From: CAYXDR01 sp046498185
GTDB lineage: Bacteria; Desulfobacterota; DSM-4660; Desulfatiglandales; Desulfatiglandaceae
DNA: 11,117 nt
NCBI GenBank assembly: GCA_046498185.1
Contig: JAWOBE010000016.1
Coordinates: 1 to 11,117, forward strand
Direction of reading: 5' to 3'
Below the pieces are notes generated by a model that worked only from the letters and a program-made list of their open reading frames with translations, had not been told where the DNA came from and did not search any database. Below are positions 1 through 5,438 of the stretch, one piece after another (position 1 is the stretch's first letter; every line of letters begins with the position of its first letter). Position numbers and translations under genes: made by a program.

Positions 1-40
1 TGGAGGATCGAGGCAATCGAAGGCTTCTTTCCTTTCTGGG

Positions 41-76
41 CGGGAAAAGGTTGATAACCCTCCCGGAAGACTTTTT
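41..76 (+). terminator. Weak candidate hairpin terminator or leader hairpin upstream of gltI
   Basis: CGGGA at 41-45 can pair with TCCCG at 61-65. GGTT at 49-52 can pair inside it with AACC at 56-59, leaving a three-base loop and a small internal bulge. A run of five T lies at 72-76, six bases after the stem. This could end transcription of a gene left of the window: one frame running in from base 1 stops at TGA 52-54, within the hairpin. The gap between stem and T run and the bulge make it a poor intrinsic terminator, so it may only be a leader structure. Confidence 0.25.
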
Positions 77-136
77 GATCGCATGGTTTTTGGGGTGCCG
101 CTTTGTGCGGTTCTTGTAAACAGTGAAACAGAGAAA

Positions 137-142
137 AGGAGG
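137..142 (+). promoter_or_regulatory. Ribosome binding site that fixes the gltI start
   Basis: AGGAGG lies six bases before the ATG at 149. The upstream in-frame ATG at 83 has no such site and would put about 22 mostly non-signal residues before a textbook signal peptide, so 149 is the better start. Confidence 0.85.
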
Positions 143-148
143 GAAGCC

Positions 149-1015
149 ATGAAAAGATTATTTTACGGCGTTGTTGCAGGGATCCTTTTACTGTGTTTTG
201 CTCCGGGGGTTTATGCCGGGGCGCTGGAGGACATCGAAAAGAAGGAGGCATTCATTGTCGGAGTTCGTGACGGTGCAATTCCGTTCGGGTTTTTCGATGA
301 GAATAACCAACATGTAGGCTTCAGTGTGGATATGGCCAAGGAGTTGCATAAAAGCCTCGAAGCCAAGCTGGGAAAATCGATCAAACTGACTCTCAAAACA
401 ATCAATCCCAAGACGCGTATTCCGCTGGTCGCCAACCGCACGTTGAACCTGGTCGCCGGTTCATCGACCCATACGATTGCTAGAGAAGAGACTGTTGATT
501 TTACGATTACAGTGTTTCTGACAGGAACGCAGCTCCTGGCGAAAAAGGAAAAGGGATACAAGAGTTATAAAGACATGGCCGGAAAACGTGTGGGTGCGGC
601 GCAGGGCTCGACAAACGAAAAGGCGATCCGGGATCTGAATGTAAAGGGGAAGATTAACCCCCCGGCCGACATCGTGGTCTATCAGGAGCATACGCAGGGT
701 ATGTTGGCTTTGCAGAAAGATATTATAGACGCCTACTGCACCGATGGTATCCTGCTCGCCGGGTTAAGGGCCAAGGCTCCGAATCCGGATGAATACGAGC
801 TGGTGGGTGAACTGATCACCTACGATCCTTACGCATACATCGTGCCGGAAGACGATTCCAATTTCCGCGATTTTATCAACATCGAATTGATCAAGATGAT
901 CAAGGATGGCCGTTATCATCAATTCTATGAAAAATGGTTCGGTCCTGACGGTGTGGTTCCGTATCCAATGACACAGGAAGCTGAAACATTGATGAAACTC
1001 CAAGCCTGGCCGTGA
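149..1015 (+). CDS. gltI: Glutamate/aspartate ABC transporter, periplasmic binding protein (GltI-like)
   Basis: This 288-residue protein should capture an acidic amino acid in the periplasm and deliver it to the GltJK permease. Residues 1-23 form a signal peptide: a Lys-Arg start, a hydrophobic core, and a cleavage site after VYA. There is no lipobox, so the mature protein is probably soluble. The rest is a family 3 binding protein fold aligned from memory with E. coli GltI. Matching blocks are GVRDG near residue 38, TRIPLV at 89, AGSST at 103, the histidine at 181, and TDGILLAGLRAKA at 198. The arginines at 40 and 90, Ser105 and His181 fall where Arg24, Arg75, Ser90 and His164 bind glutamate in the GltI structure. 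The position of Ser72 appears to be a proline here. The start at 149 is chosen from the ribosome site and signal peptide. The gene is followed by a strong hairpin and then gltJ. Aspartate, glutamate or a close relative is the likely substrate; exact specificity is unproven. Confidence 0.9.
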   Translation: MKRLFYGVVAGILLLCFAPGVYAGALEDIEKKEAFIVGVRDGAIPFGFFDENNQHVGFSVDMAKELHKSLEAKLGKSIKLTLKTINPKTRIPLVANRTLNLVAGSSTHTIAREETVDFTITVFLTGTQLLAKKEKGYKSYKDMAGKRVGAAQGSTNEKAIRDLNVKGKINPPADIVVYQEHTQGMLALQKDIIDAYCTDGILLAGLRAKAPNPDEYELVGELITYDPYAYIVPEDDSNFRDFINIELIKMIKDGRYHQFYEKWFGPDGVVPYPMTQEAETLMKLQAWP

Positions 1016-1023
1016 TCCTTCTT

Positions 1024-1064
1024 CGGACCGCACGGCGAAAACCTCGGATTTTCCGTGCGGTCCG
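1024..1064 (+). promoter_or_regulatory. Long perfect hairpin between gltI and gltJ
   Basis: CGGACCGCACGG at 1024-1035 and CCGTGCGGTCCG at 1053-1064 are perfect inverted repeats of 12 bp. Inside them AAAA at 1038-1041 can also pair with TTTT at 1049-1052. No U run follows directly (the next bases are GTTCCGG), so it does not look like a complete terminator. In transporter operons a hairpin here often protects the binding-protein mRNA from 3' exonucleases, or partly ends transcription, so that the binding protein is made in excess over the membrane parts. That role is inferred from position and structure. Confidence 0.7.
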
Positions 1065-1091
1065 GTTCCGGTCTTTAATCATCTTTTCGGC

Positions 1092-1099
1092 GGAGGAGG
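1092..1099 (+). promoter_or_regulatory. Ribosome binding site supporting the GTG start of gltJ
   Basis: GGAGGAGG lies six bases before the GTG at 1106. No ATG in this frame has a comparable site; the next in-frame methionine is residue 20 and would cut into the conserved N-terminus. Confidence 0.8.
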
Positions 1100-1105
1100 C
1101 TGGCT

Positions 1106-1834
1106 GTGCTATCCTATAATTTCAACTGGTCCATCATCTGGACGGAGCCTTATGGGCAATGGATGCTCCAGGGCATCTGGGTGACCATAAGGCTCGGTCT
1201 CATCTGCTGGTTCATTGCGTTGATACTCGGTGTCATCATCGGGACTTTCCGGGTGACCCCGTTCCTTCCCCTACGCATATTCGGGGCGGTTTACACCGAG
1301 GTTTTCAGAGACATTCCCCTGTTGGTTCAGTTGTTTTTCTGGTATTTCGCCGCCCCTTCGATTCTTCCGAAATCAATTGAAATGTGGCTTTACCGGGGGC
1401 TTCCGGACTCCGAGTTCTGGATCGTGGTTGTGGGTCTGTCGATCTATACGTCGTCGCGTGTCGCGGAGCATATCAGGGCCGGAATGCAGTCGATCTCGCA
1501 CGATCAATACTATGCGGCTCTCAGCACAGGGTTCACGCATTTCCAGACCTACAGATATATCATTATACCCTACGCGATTCGCATCGTGATGCCTCCGTTG
1601 ACCGCTGAATGCCTGACCGTGTTCAAGAACACCGCCCTCGCAATGACTGTTGGAGTGCTCGAAACCACATTCATGAGTCAGCAGATAGAAGCGTACACTT
1701 TCCAGGGCATAGAGGCTACTACTGCAGCTTCTCTCGTTTATATGGGCATAACGCTTGCCGTCGTTTTCCTGATGGGGCTTGTCGAGAAGCGGCTGGCCGT
1801 GCCCGGCCTGATCACGCGGTCGGGAGGGAGGTGA
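1106..1834 (+). CDS. gltJ: Glutamate/aspartate ABC transporter permease (GltJ-like)
   Basis: This is one of two different inner-membrane subunits that form the amino-acid channel. It has 242 residues, against 246 in E. coli GltJ, and belongs to the HisMQ-type permeases. Hydrophobic segments lie near residues 23-46, 70-84, 105-118 and 205-224. The segment TEVFRDIPLLVQLFFWYF at 64-81, followed by a PSILPKSIEMW block, matches GltJ closely. The EAA loop that docks on the ATPase is visible at about 136-155, as AALSTGF followed nine residues later by IIIP. It starts with GTG, which the strong ribosome site supports. It ends four bases before gltK and should be translated together with it. The first gene of the transporter is separated from it by the hairpin at 1024-1064. 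Confidence 0.92.
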   Translation: MLSYNFNWSIIWTEPYGQWMLQGIWVTIRLGLICWFIALILGVIIGTFRVTPFLPLRIFGAVYTEVFRDIPLLVQLFFWYFAAPSILPKSIEMWLYRGLPDSEFWIVVVGLSIYTSSRVAEHIRAGMQSISHDQYYAALSTGFTHFQTYRYIIIPYAIRIVMPPLTAECLTVFKNTALAMTVGVLETTFMSQQIEAYTFQGIEATTAASLVYMGITLAVVFLMGLVEKRLAVPGLITRSGGR

Positions 1835-1838
1835 CGCG

Positions 1839-2501
1839 ATGGGCGGCTTGGATTGGGTCGTAATTCAGAACAACCTGTCGTTCCTGATGCAGGGTCTGGT
1901 GACCACCTTTCAGCTTGCACTGGTGGCGATAAGTGGTGGCCTTCTGCTGGGGATACTGGTGGGAATGGCGCGCCTGAGTTCAATAAAGATCATTTATTAT
2001 CCTGCCACGGCTTTTGTAAATTTAATGCGCAGCCTCCCATTGATCCTGGTTATATTCTGGTTCTATTTTCTGGTGCCGGTGATTGCAGGTCGGCCGATGG
2101 GGGATTTTTTTTCGGCCTGCGTGGCGTTTGTGGTTTTCGAAGCGGCCTATTTCGCTGAAATCGTCAGGGCGGGGATCCAGTCGATTTCCGCAGGCCAGAT
2201 GCAGGCTGCCTATTCCACCGGGTTCGATTACCGAAATACCATGCGCTACATCATCGTCCCCCAGGCTCTGCGCAACATGGTTCCATCCCTTTTGACCCAG
2301 GCGGTGGTCGTATTTCAGGATACTTCCCTCGCCTATGTGATAGGGCTGAAGGAGTTCCTGCGTTCGGCGTCTATCGTGGATGCACGTGAAATGAGAAGCC
2401 TCGAACTGTATGCATTTGTGGGGGTCGTTTATTTCCTGGTGTGTTTCGCGATGAGCAAGTTCAGTAAGAGGCTCGAAGCAAAGAGAGGGCATGCCCAATG
2501 A
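1839..2501 (+). CDS. gltK: Glutamate/aspartate ABC transporter permease (GltK-like)
   Basis: This is the second membrane subunit of the importer. It has 220 residues against 224 in E. coli GltK. Several blocks match GltK almost word for word: RSLPLILVIFWFYFLVP at 64-80, FEAAYFAEIVRAGIQSIS at 100-117, and LLTQAVVVFQDTSLAYVIGL at 151-170. The EAA loop that couples to the ATPase lies at about 122-141 (AAYSTGF, then IIVP). It starts at ATG 1839 behind GGAGG at 1827-1831, which sits inside the end of gltJ. The stop codon overlaps the gltL start as ATGA, so translational coupling to the ATPase is likely. Confidence 0.94.
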   Translation: MGGLDWVVIQNNLSFLMQGLVTTFQLALVAISGGLLLGILVGMARLSSIKIIYYPATAFVNLMRSLPLILVIFWFYFLVPVIAGRPMGDFFSACVAFVVFEAAYFAEIVRAGIQSISAGQMQAAYSTGFDYRNTMRYIIVPQALRNMVPSLLTQAVVVFQDTSLAYVIGLKEFLRSASIVDAREMRSLELYAFVGVVYFLVCFAMSKFSKRLEAKRGHAQ

Positions 2502-3223
2502 TTGAAATAAAAAATGTGAGCAAATGGTATGGGGACTTCAAGGTTCTCGACAATATCAACGAGACCATAGAACGCGGCCAGGTTGTTGTTATCTGCGGAC
2601 CTTCGGGCTCGGGTAAGAGCACGATTCTCAAGTGCTTGAACGGACTGGAAAAATATCAGGAAGGCGATATCATTGTCGACGGTGTTTCCCTGAAGGATCC
2701 TGCAACCGACCTCATCAAGCTGCGTCAGAAAATGGGCATGGTTTTTCAGCGGTTCGAGCTTTACCCGCATTTAAAGGTGATCGACAACATAACGATAGCA
2801 CCGGTTAAAGTGAGAAGGATACCGGCCAGGGATGCAGCCAAACGTGGTATGGAACTCCTGGAGCGGGTCGGCATCCCCGAACAGGCCGACAAATATCCGG
2901 GGAACCTTTCGGGAGGTCAGCAGCAGCGGGTGGCAATAGCACGGGCCTTGGCCATGGATCCGGAGATGATGCTTTTTGACGAGCCCACTTCGGCGCTTGA
3001 TCCCGAGATGATCAAAGAAGTCCTGGAGGTCATGATCGATCTCGCGAAATCAGGCATGACCATGGCGGTGGTGACCCACGAGATGGGATTTGCACGCGAA
3101 GTAGCCGACGAAATTATATTTATGGATGAGGGCCGAATTATTGAGCGCGGCACCGACAAAACATTTTTCACAGACCCCAAAACCGAAAGGGCAAAGGATT
3201 TCCTGAATAAAATCCTCTTTTAA
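2498..3223 (+). CDS. gltL: Glutamate/aspartate ABC transporter ATP-binding protein (GltL-like)
   Basis: This cytoplasmic ATPase drives the GltJK channel as a dimer. It has 241 residues, the same length as E. coli GltL. All motifs of an active ABC ATPase are present: Walker A GPSGSGKST at 34-42, Q-loop glutamine 84 in MVFQ, signature LSGGQ at 137-141, Walker B ending in LFDEP at 159-163 with catalytic Glu162, D-loop SALD at 165-168, and switch histidine 194 in THEMGFAR. The C-terminal block RAKDFLNKIL is typical of the polar amino-acid subfamily. Its ATG overlaps the gltK stop by four bases. After the stop come a weak AT-rich hairpin and a possible promoter before uspA, so this may be the last gene of the transporter unit. 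Confidence 0.95.
   Translation: MIEIKNVSKWYGDFKVLDNINETIERGQVVVICGPSGSGKSTILKCLNGLEKYQEGDIIVDGVSLKDPATDLIKLRQKMGMVFQRFELYPHLKVIDNITIAPVKVRRIPARDAAKRGMELLERVGIPEQADKYPGNLSGGQQQRVAIARALAMDPEMMLFDEPTSALDPEMIKEVLEVMIDLAKSGMTMAVVTHEMGFAREVADEIIFMDEGRIIERGTDKTFFTDPKTERAKDFLNKILF
3195..3221 (+). terminator. Weak candidate terminator over the end of gltL
   Basis: AGGATTT at 3195-3201 pairs perfectly with AAATCCT at 3210-3216 around an eight-base loop, followed by CTTTT. The stem is AT-rich and the T run short, so termination would be partial at best. It lies inside the last codons of gltL. Confidence 0.25.
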
Positions 3224-3241
3224 GCCGAGTTTCCGGTTCTT

Positions 3242-3250
3242 TGATATTAT
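3242..3250 (+). promoter_or_regulatory. Possible extended -10 promoter for uspA
   Basis: TGATATTAT is an extended -10 element with a five-of-six match to TATAAT. I see no convincing -35 box at 15-18 bases upstream. Transcription would start near 3257, giving a leader of about 30 bases before the uspA ATG. This is a sequence match only. Confidence 0.35.
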
Positions 3251-3272
3251 GGATGACATGCATTTGGGGGAG

Positions 3273-3278
3273 AGGAGG
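3273..3278 (+). promoter_or_regulatory. Ribosome binding site that fixes the uspA-type start
   Basis: AGGAGG lies seven bases before ATG 3286. It rules out the upstream in-frame TTG at 3241, which would add 15 non-conserved residues. Confidence 0.8.
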
Positions 3279-3285
3279 GAAAAGC

Positions 3286-4194
3286 ATGCGTGTACCTATA
3301 CAAAAAATACTTTGTGCGACTGATTTTTCCGACTGCTCGGTTGCCGCGGTGCGATACGGGATCGCGCTGGCGACCGAGCTGAATGCTTTTCTTTATGTAT
3401 GTCACGTGGTGGATATCCCTTTGGCGGGAATGTATGGTGAAGCCAATCCGGACCCGGTTCAACTGGAGCGCAGATCCATGGCTTTCGCCCGCGATCAGAT
3501 GCAGGAGTTGATAGGGGATGCGCAGCTTAAGTGGGAGCCGATAGTGACGATAGGGCACACGGCGGATGAGATTGCCCGGATAGCCGGTGAAAAGCGTGTG
3601 GGCCTGGTGATATCCGGAACACATGGAAGGTCCGGTATCAGGCGGTTTCTGCTGGGTTCGGTGACCGAAAGGCTTATGCGTGTTGTGGCCTGCCCCCTGA
3701 TGGTGATAAGGGGCTCCGAGGGCAATATCGAAAAAAGTGGGTTCAGGTTGAAACGGATACTTGTCGGGTGTGATTTTTCTCCCTTTTCGGGATTGGCGGT
3801 GCAGCATGCGGTGAACCTCGCTCAGGAATTCGAGGCTGAACTCCACCTGGTTCATGTTCTCGAATGGTCCGCCTACAGGGATGTCATCCGCACAGGCCGG
3901 GAAGTGCTGGAAGATATCCGGTCCGATGTGGCGGTTCAGATGCGTGAAAAATTGGAACAAATGGTCCCTTCCGAGGCTAGAAACTGGTGCAGGCCGGTGA
4001 TCAGCCTGGCGGCCGGCCGGCCCGATGAAGAACTGGCAAAATATGCACTGGTGAACGATATCGATCTGATCACAGTGGGTGTACGCGGGCGAAGACTGGT
4101 GGAGACATTGTTTGTGGGTTCAAACACCGACAGGCTGCTCCGGCAGTCACCCTGCCCGGTGCTTTCGGTGCGACCGCTGGAGGATGAAGAGTAA
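3286..4194 (+). CDS. Tandem-domain universal stress protein (UspA family), two ATP-binding sites
   Basis: This 302-residue cytoplasmic protein carries two Usp domains in one chain, about residues 4-142 and 154-297. Usp domains usually act as dimers, so the chain can form that pair internally. Both halves keep the ATP-binding pattern Gly-2x-Gly-9x-Gly-Ser: Gly111, Gly114 and Gly124-Ser125 in the first half, and Gly265, Gly268 and Gly278-Ser279 in the second. Each half begins with the usual strand and acidic residue (ILCATDFS at 8 and ILVGCDFS at 158). The start at ATG 3286 is set by the strong ribosome site. It lies 62 bases after gltL on the same strand and may share its transcript or use the candidate promoter at 3242. 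A Usp protein that binds ATP is known to modulate an adjacent solute transporter elsewhere (TeaD with TeaABC in Halomonas), so control of the glutamate importer is possible but unproven. Equally it may just be a stress-survival gene. Confidence 0.93.
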   Translation: MRVPIQKILCATDFSDCSVAAVRYGIALATELNAFLYVCHVVDIPLAGMYGEANPDPVQLERRSMAFARDQMQELIGDAQLKWEPIVTIGHTADEIARIAGEKRVGLVISGTHGRSGIRRFLLGSVTERLMRVVACPLMVIRGSEGNIEKSGFRLKRILVGCDFSPFSGLAVQHAVNLAQEFEAELHLVHVLEWSAYRDVIRTGREVLEDIRSDVAVQMREKLEQMVPSEARNWCRPVISLAAGRPDEELAKYALVNDIDLITVGVRGRRLVETLFVGSNTDRLLRQSPCPVLSVRPLEDEE

Positions 4195-4229
4195 AGAGTG
4201 GTTTTCTGGTAGTCCGCGCGATGCAGGTT

Positions 4230-4655
4230 TTATTCCGTCGAATTTACAGGCGGGCGCCTGAGGTTTTTCAGCATCCCGCGGTTGCGCTTGTTTTCCAGAC
4301 GTCGCCTGCGGGACGCGGCCGTTGGTTTCGTTCGACGGCGTTCACGGGGTGTTTCGGCGGTTTTGCGTATCAGGTCCAAGAGCCTTTCAAGAGCGTCTTT
4401 TCGATTTCGGGCCTGCGTGCGGTGCCGACGGGCATCTATCACCAGAACTCCCTCGGAGGTAAGGCGCGAGCCGGCGGCTATCATCAGTCGTTTGCGGACA
4501 TGTTCCGGGAGGGAAGGGGAGTTGGCCACGTCGAACCTAAGTTGTACGGCCGTTGCGACCTTGTTGACATTCTGTCCCCCGGGGCCGGAAGCTTTTACAA
4601 AGTTCACGGTGATTTCTTCTTCCGGTATTTGAATCCATTCTGTCACTCGAATCAT
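4230..4655 (-). CDS. arfB: Alternative ribosome-rescue factor ArfB (peptidyl-tRNA hydrolase, YaeJ-like)
   Basis: This protein frees ribosomes stalled on mRNAs without a stop codon by hydrolysing the peptidyl-tRNA. It has 141 residues, against 140 in E. coli ArfB. The catalytic GGQ motif is at residues 26-28, within KASGPGGQNVNK, exactly where it sits in E. coli. The fold continues through TAVQLRFDV. There are no codon-recognition domains, so it is not a normal release factor. The C-terminal tail from about residue 100 is rich in Arg and Lys (RRRTKPT, SRRRRLENKR), as expected for the segment that enters the empty mRNA tunnel. Its ATG overlaps the yigZ stop (ATGA) and has no clear ribosome site of its own, so it probably depends on translation of yigZ. 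It is the last gene of the minus-strand group and converges on uspA. Confidence 0.94.
   Translation of the reverse strand: MIRVTEWIQIPEEEITVNFVKASGPGGQNVNKVATAVQLRFDVANSPSLPEHVRKRLMIAAGSRLTSEGVLVIDARRHRTQARNRKDALERLLDLIRKTAETPRERRRTKPTAASRRRRLENKRNRGMLKNLRRPPVNSTE
4247..4268 (+). terminator. Candidate terminator for uspA, inside the 3' end of arfB
   Basis: CAGGC at 4247-4251 pairs with GCCTG at 4256-4260 around a four-base loop. AGG and five T follow, at 4264-4268. It begins 52 bases after the uspA stop, on the strand opposite the final codons of arfB. The stem is short but GC-rich. If it works, the uspA transcript ends antisense to arfB. Confidence 0.4.
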
Positions 4656-5272
4656 TTTTTGACGCTCTGAGCCGGATTGCGGACGCGTGATTTAGTCTTG
4701 AATCTGCCTTTGCCTCTCGTGGCCTCAACAAGAGCAGTTTTGAGAAATTCCACGGAATTTTCCTCTACTTCTATCTTCGCGTTTATTCCGGATTCGGTAT
4801 ACGTTTCCCCGATCATCCGTGCACCCTGTCTTTCAACCGCCGAGTGAACGCTTCCCGTCGCGTCGAAATCCGCTTCGAACTCCACTGTCAGGTAATTGCG
4901 CATTTCCTGTTTGCCGGCCGAACGGAGGCATTCGGCGGCGGTGCCGAGGTATGCCCTGGCCAGCCCACCGGCTCCAAGCTTTACCCCTCCGAAATACCTG
5001 GTGACGACAACGACGACCATGTCGAGCCCCTGTTTCTCTATCGCTCCCAGGATGGGTCTTCCGGCGGTGCCTGAGGGTTCCCCGTCATCAGAGAACCTGT
5101 ATTCGCTTTCCAGACGGTAGGCCCAGCAGTTATGCGAGGCCTGCGGGTCGCTTATGTTCTCGATGAATTCAGTTGCGCGCCTGGGTGATGACGCATGACA
5201 GGCGTTTGCAATGAAACGGCTTTTTTTGATTTCACGCTCATATCTGAAAGGTTTGGAAAGCGTCAGCACCAT
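4652..5272 (-). CDS. yigZ: YigZ / IMPACT family protein (UPF0029)
   Basis: This 206-residue protein is close in length to E. coli YigZ (204). The N-terminal IMPACT domain, about residues 15-120, shows the family hallmarks in order: SRFIANA at 18, ASHNCWAYR at 45, FSDDGEPSGTAGRPIL at 60-75, and VTRYFGGVKLGAGGLARAY at 90-108. A smaller C-terminal domain of the DUF1949 type covers about 135-195 (EFEADFDATG onward). The biochemical role in bacteria is not settled. The eukaryotic relatives IMPACT/Yih1 regulate translation by binding Gcn1. The start at ATG 5272 is preceded by only a weak AAAGAG site eight bases upstream. The stop overlaps the arfB start by four bases, which hints at a joint role in ribosome or translation stress. 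It lies 166 bases after radA, a larger gap than elsewhere in this group. Confidence 0.93.
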   Translation of the reverse strand: MVLTLSKPFRYEREIKKSRFIANACHASSPRRATEFIENISDPQASHNCWAYRLESEYRFSDDGEPSGTAGRPILGAIEKQGLDMVVVVVTRYFGGVKLGAGGLARAYLGTAAECLRSAGKQEMRNYLTVEFEADFDATGSVHSAVERQGARMIGETYTESGINAKIEVEENSVEFLKTALVEATRGKGRFKTKSRVRNPAQSVKK

Positions 5273-5438
5273 CGCATTATCTCTTTGTCATGATCCGGTT
5301 CGTGCCTGGGCATCTCAAGCCGGGCCTGTATCTTTTTCGATCGTTATCAAGGCCTACGCCGCTTTGTCGAGGGCGGATCTGCTTGTATAAACAGATAGCA
5401 TGGACGGACGGTCGATTCAAGGCATCTGCAACGAGTCC

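Noticed and set aside
1..54. Possible 3' end of an upstream plus-strand gene (frame 1, stop TGA at 52-54)
   Set aside because: Only 17 codons are visible, with no recognisable motif, and the other two frames are also open here, so the frame cannot be assigned.
91..110. Possible sigma-54 promoter, or terminator formed by CCGC/GCGG, upstream of gltI
   Set aside because: The GG-N10-GC spacing of a -24/-12 promoter does not fit. The stem is only 4 bp and has no T run.
83..148. N-terminal extension of gltI starting at ATG 83
   Set aside because: It has no ribosome site and would bury a standard signal peptide. ATG 149 has AGGAGG six bases upstream.
3247..3960. Long open frame of 237 codons on the minus strand opposite the Usp gene
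   Set aside because: The opposite strand encodes an unmistakable two-domain Usp protein. The antisense protein has no recognisable domain.
5352..5399. 15-codon minus-strand frame (ATG complement of 5399-5397) in the radA-yigZ gap
   Set aside because: No ribosome site and no sign of coding; such short frames occur by chance.
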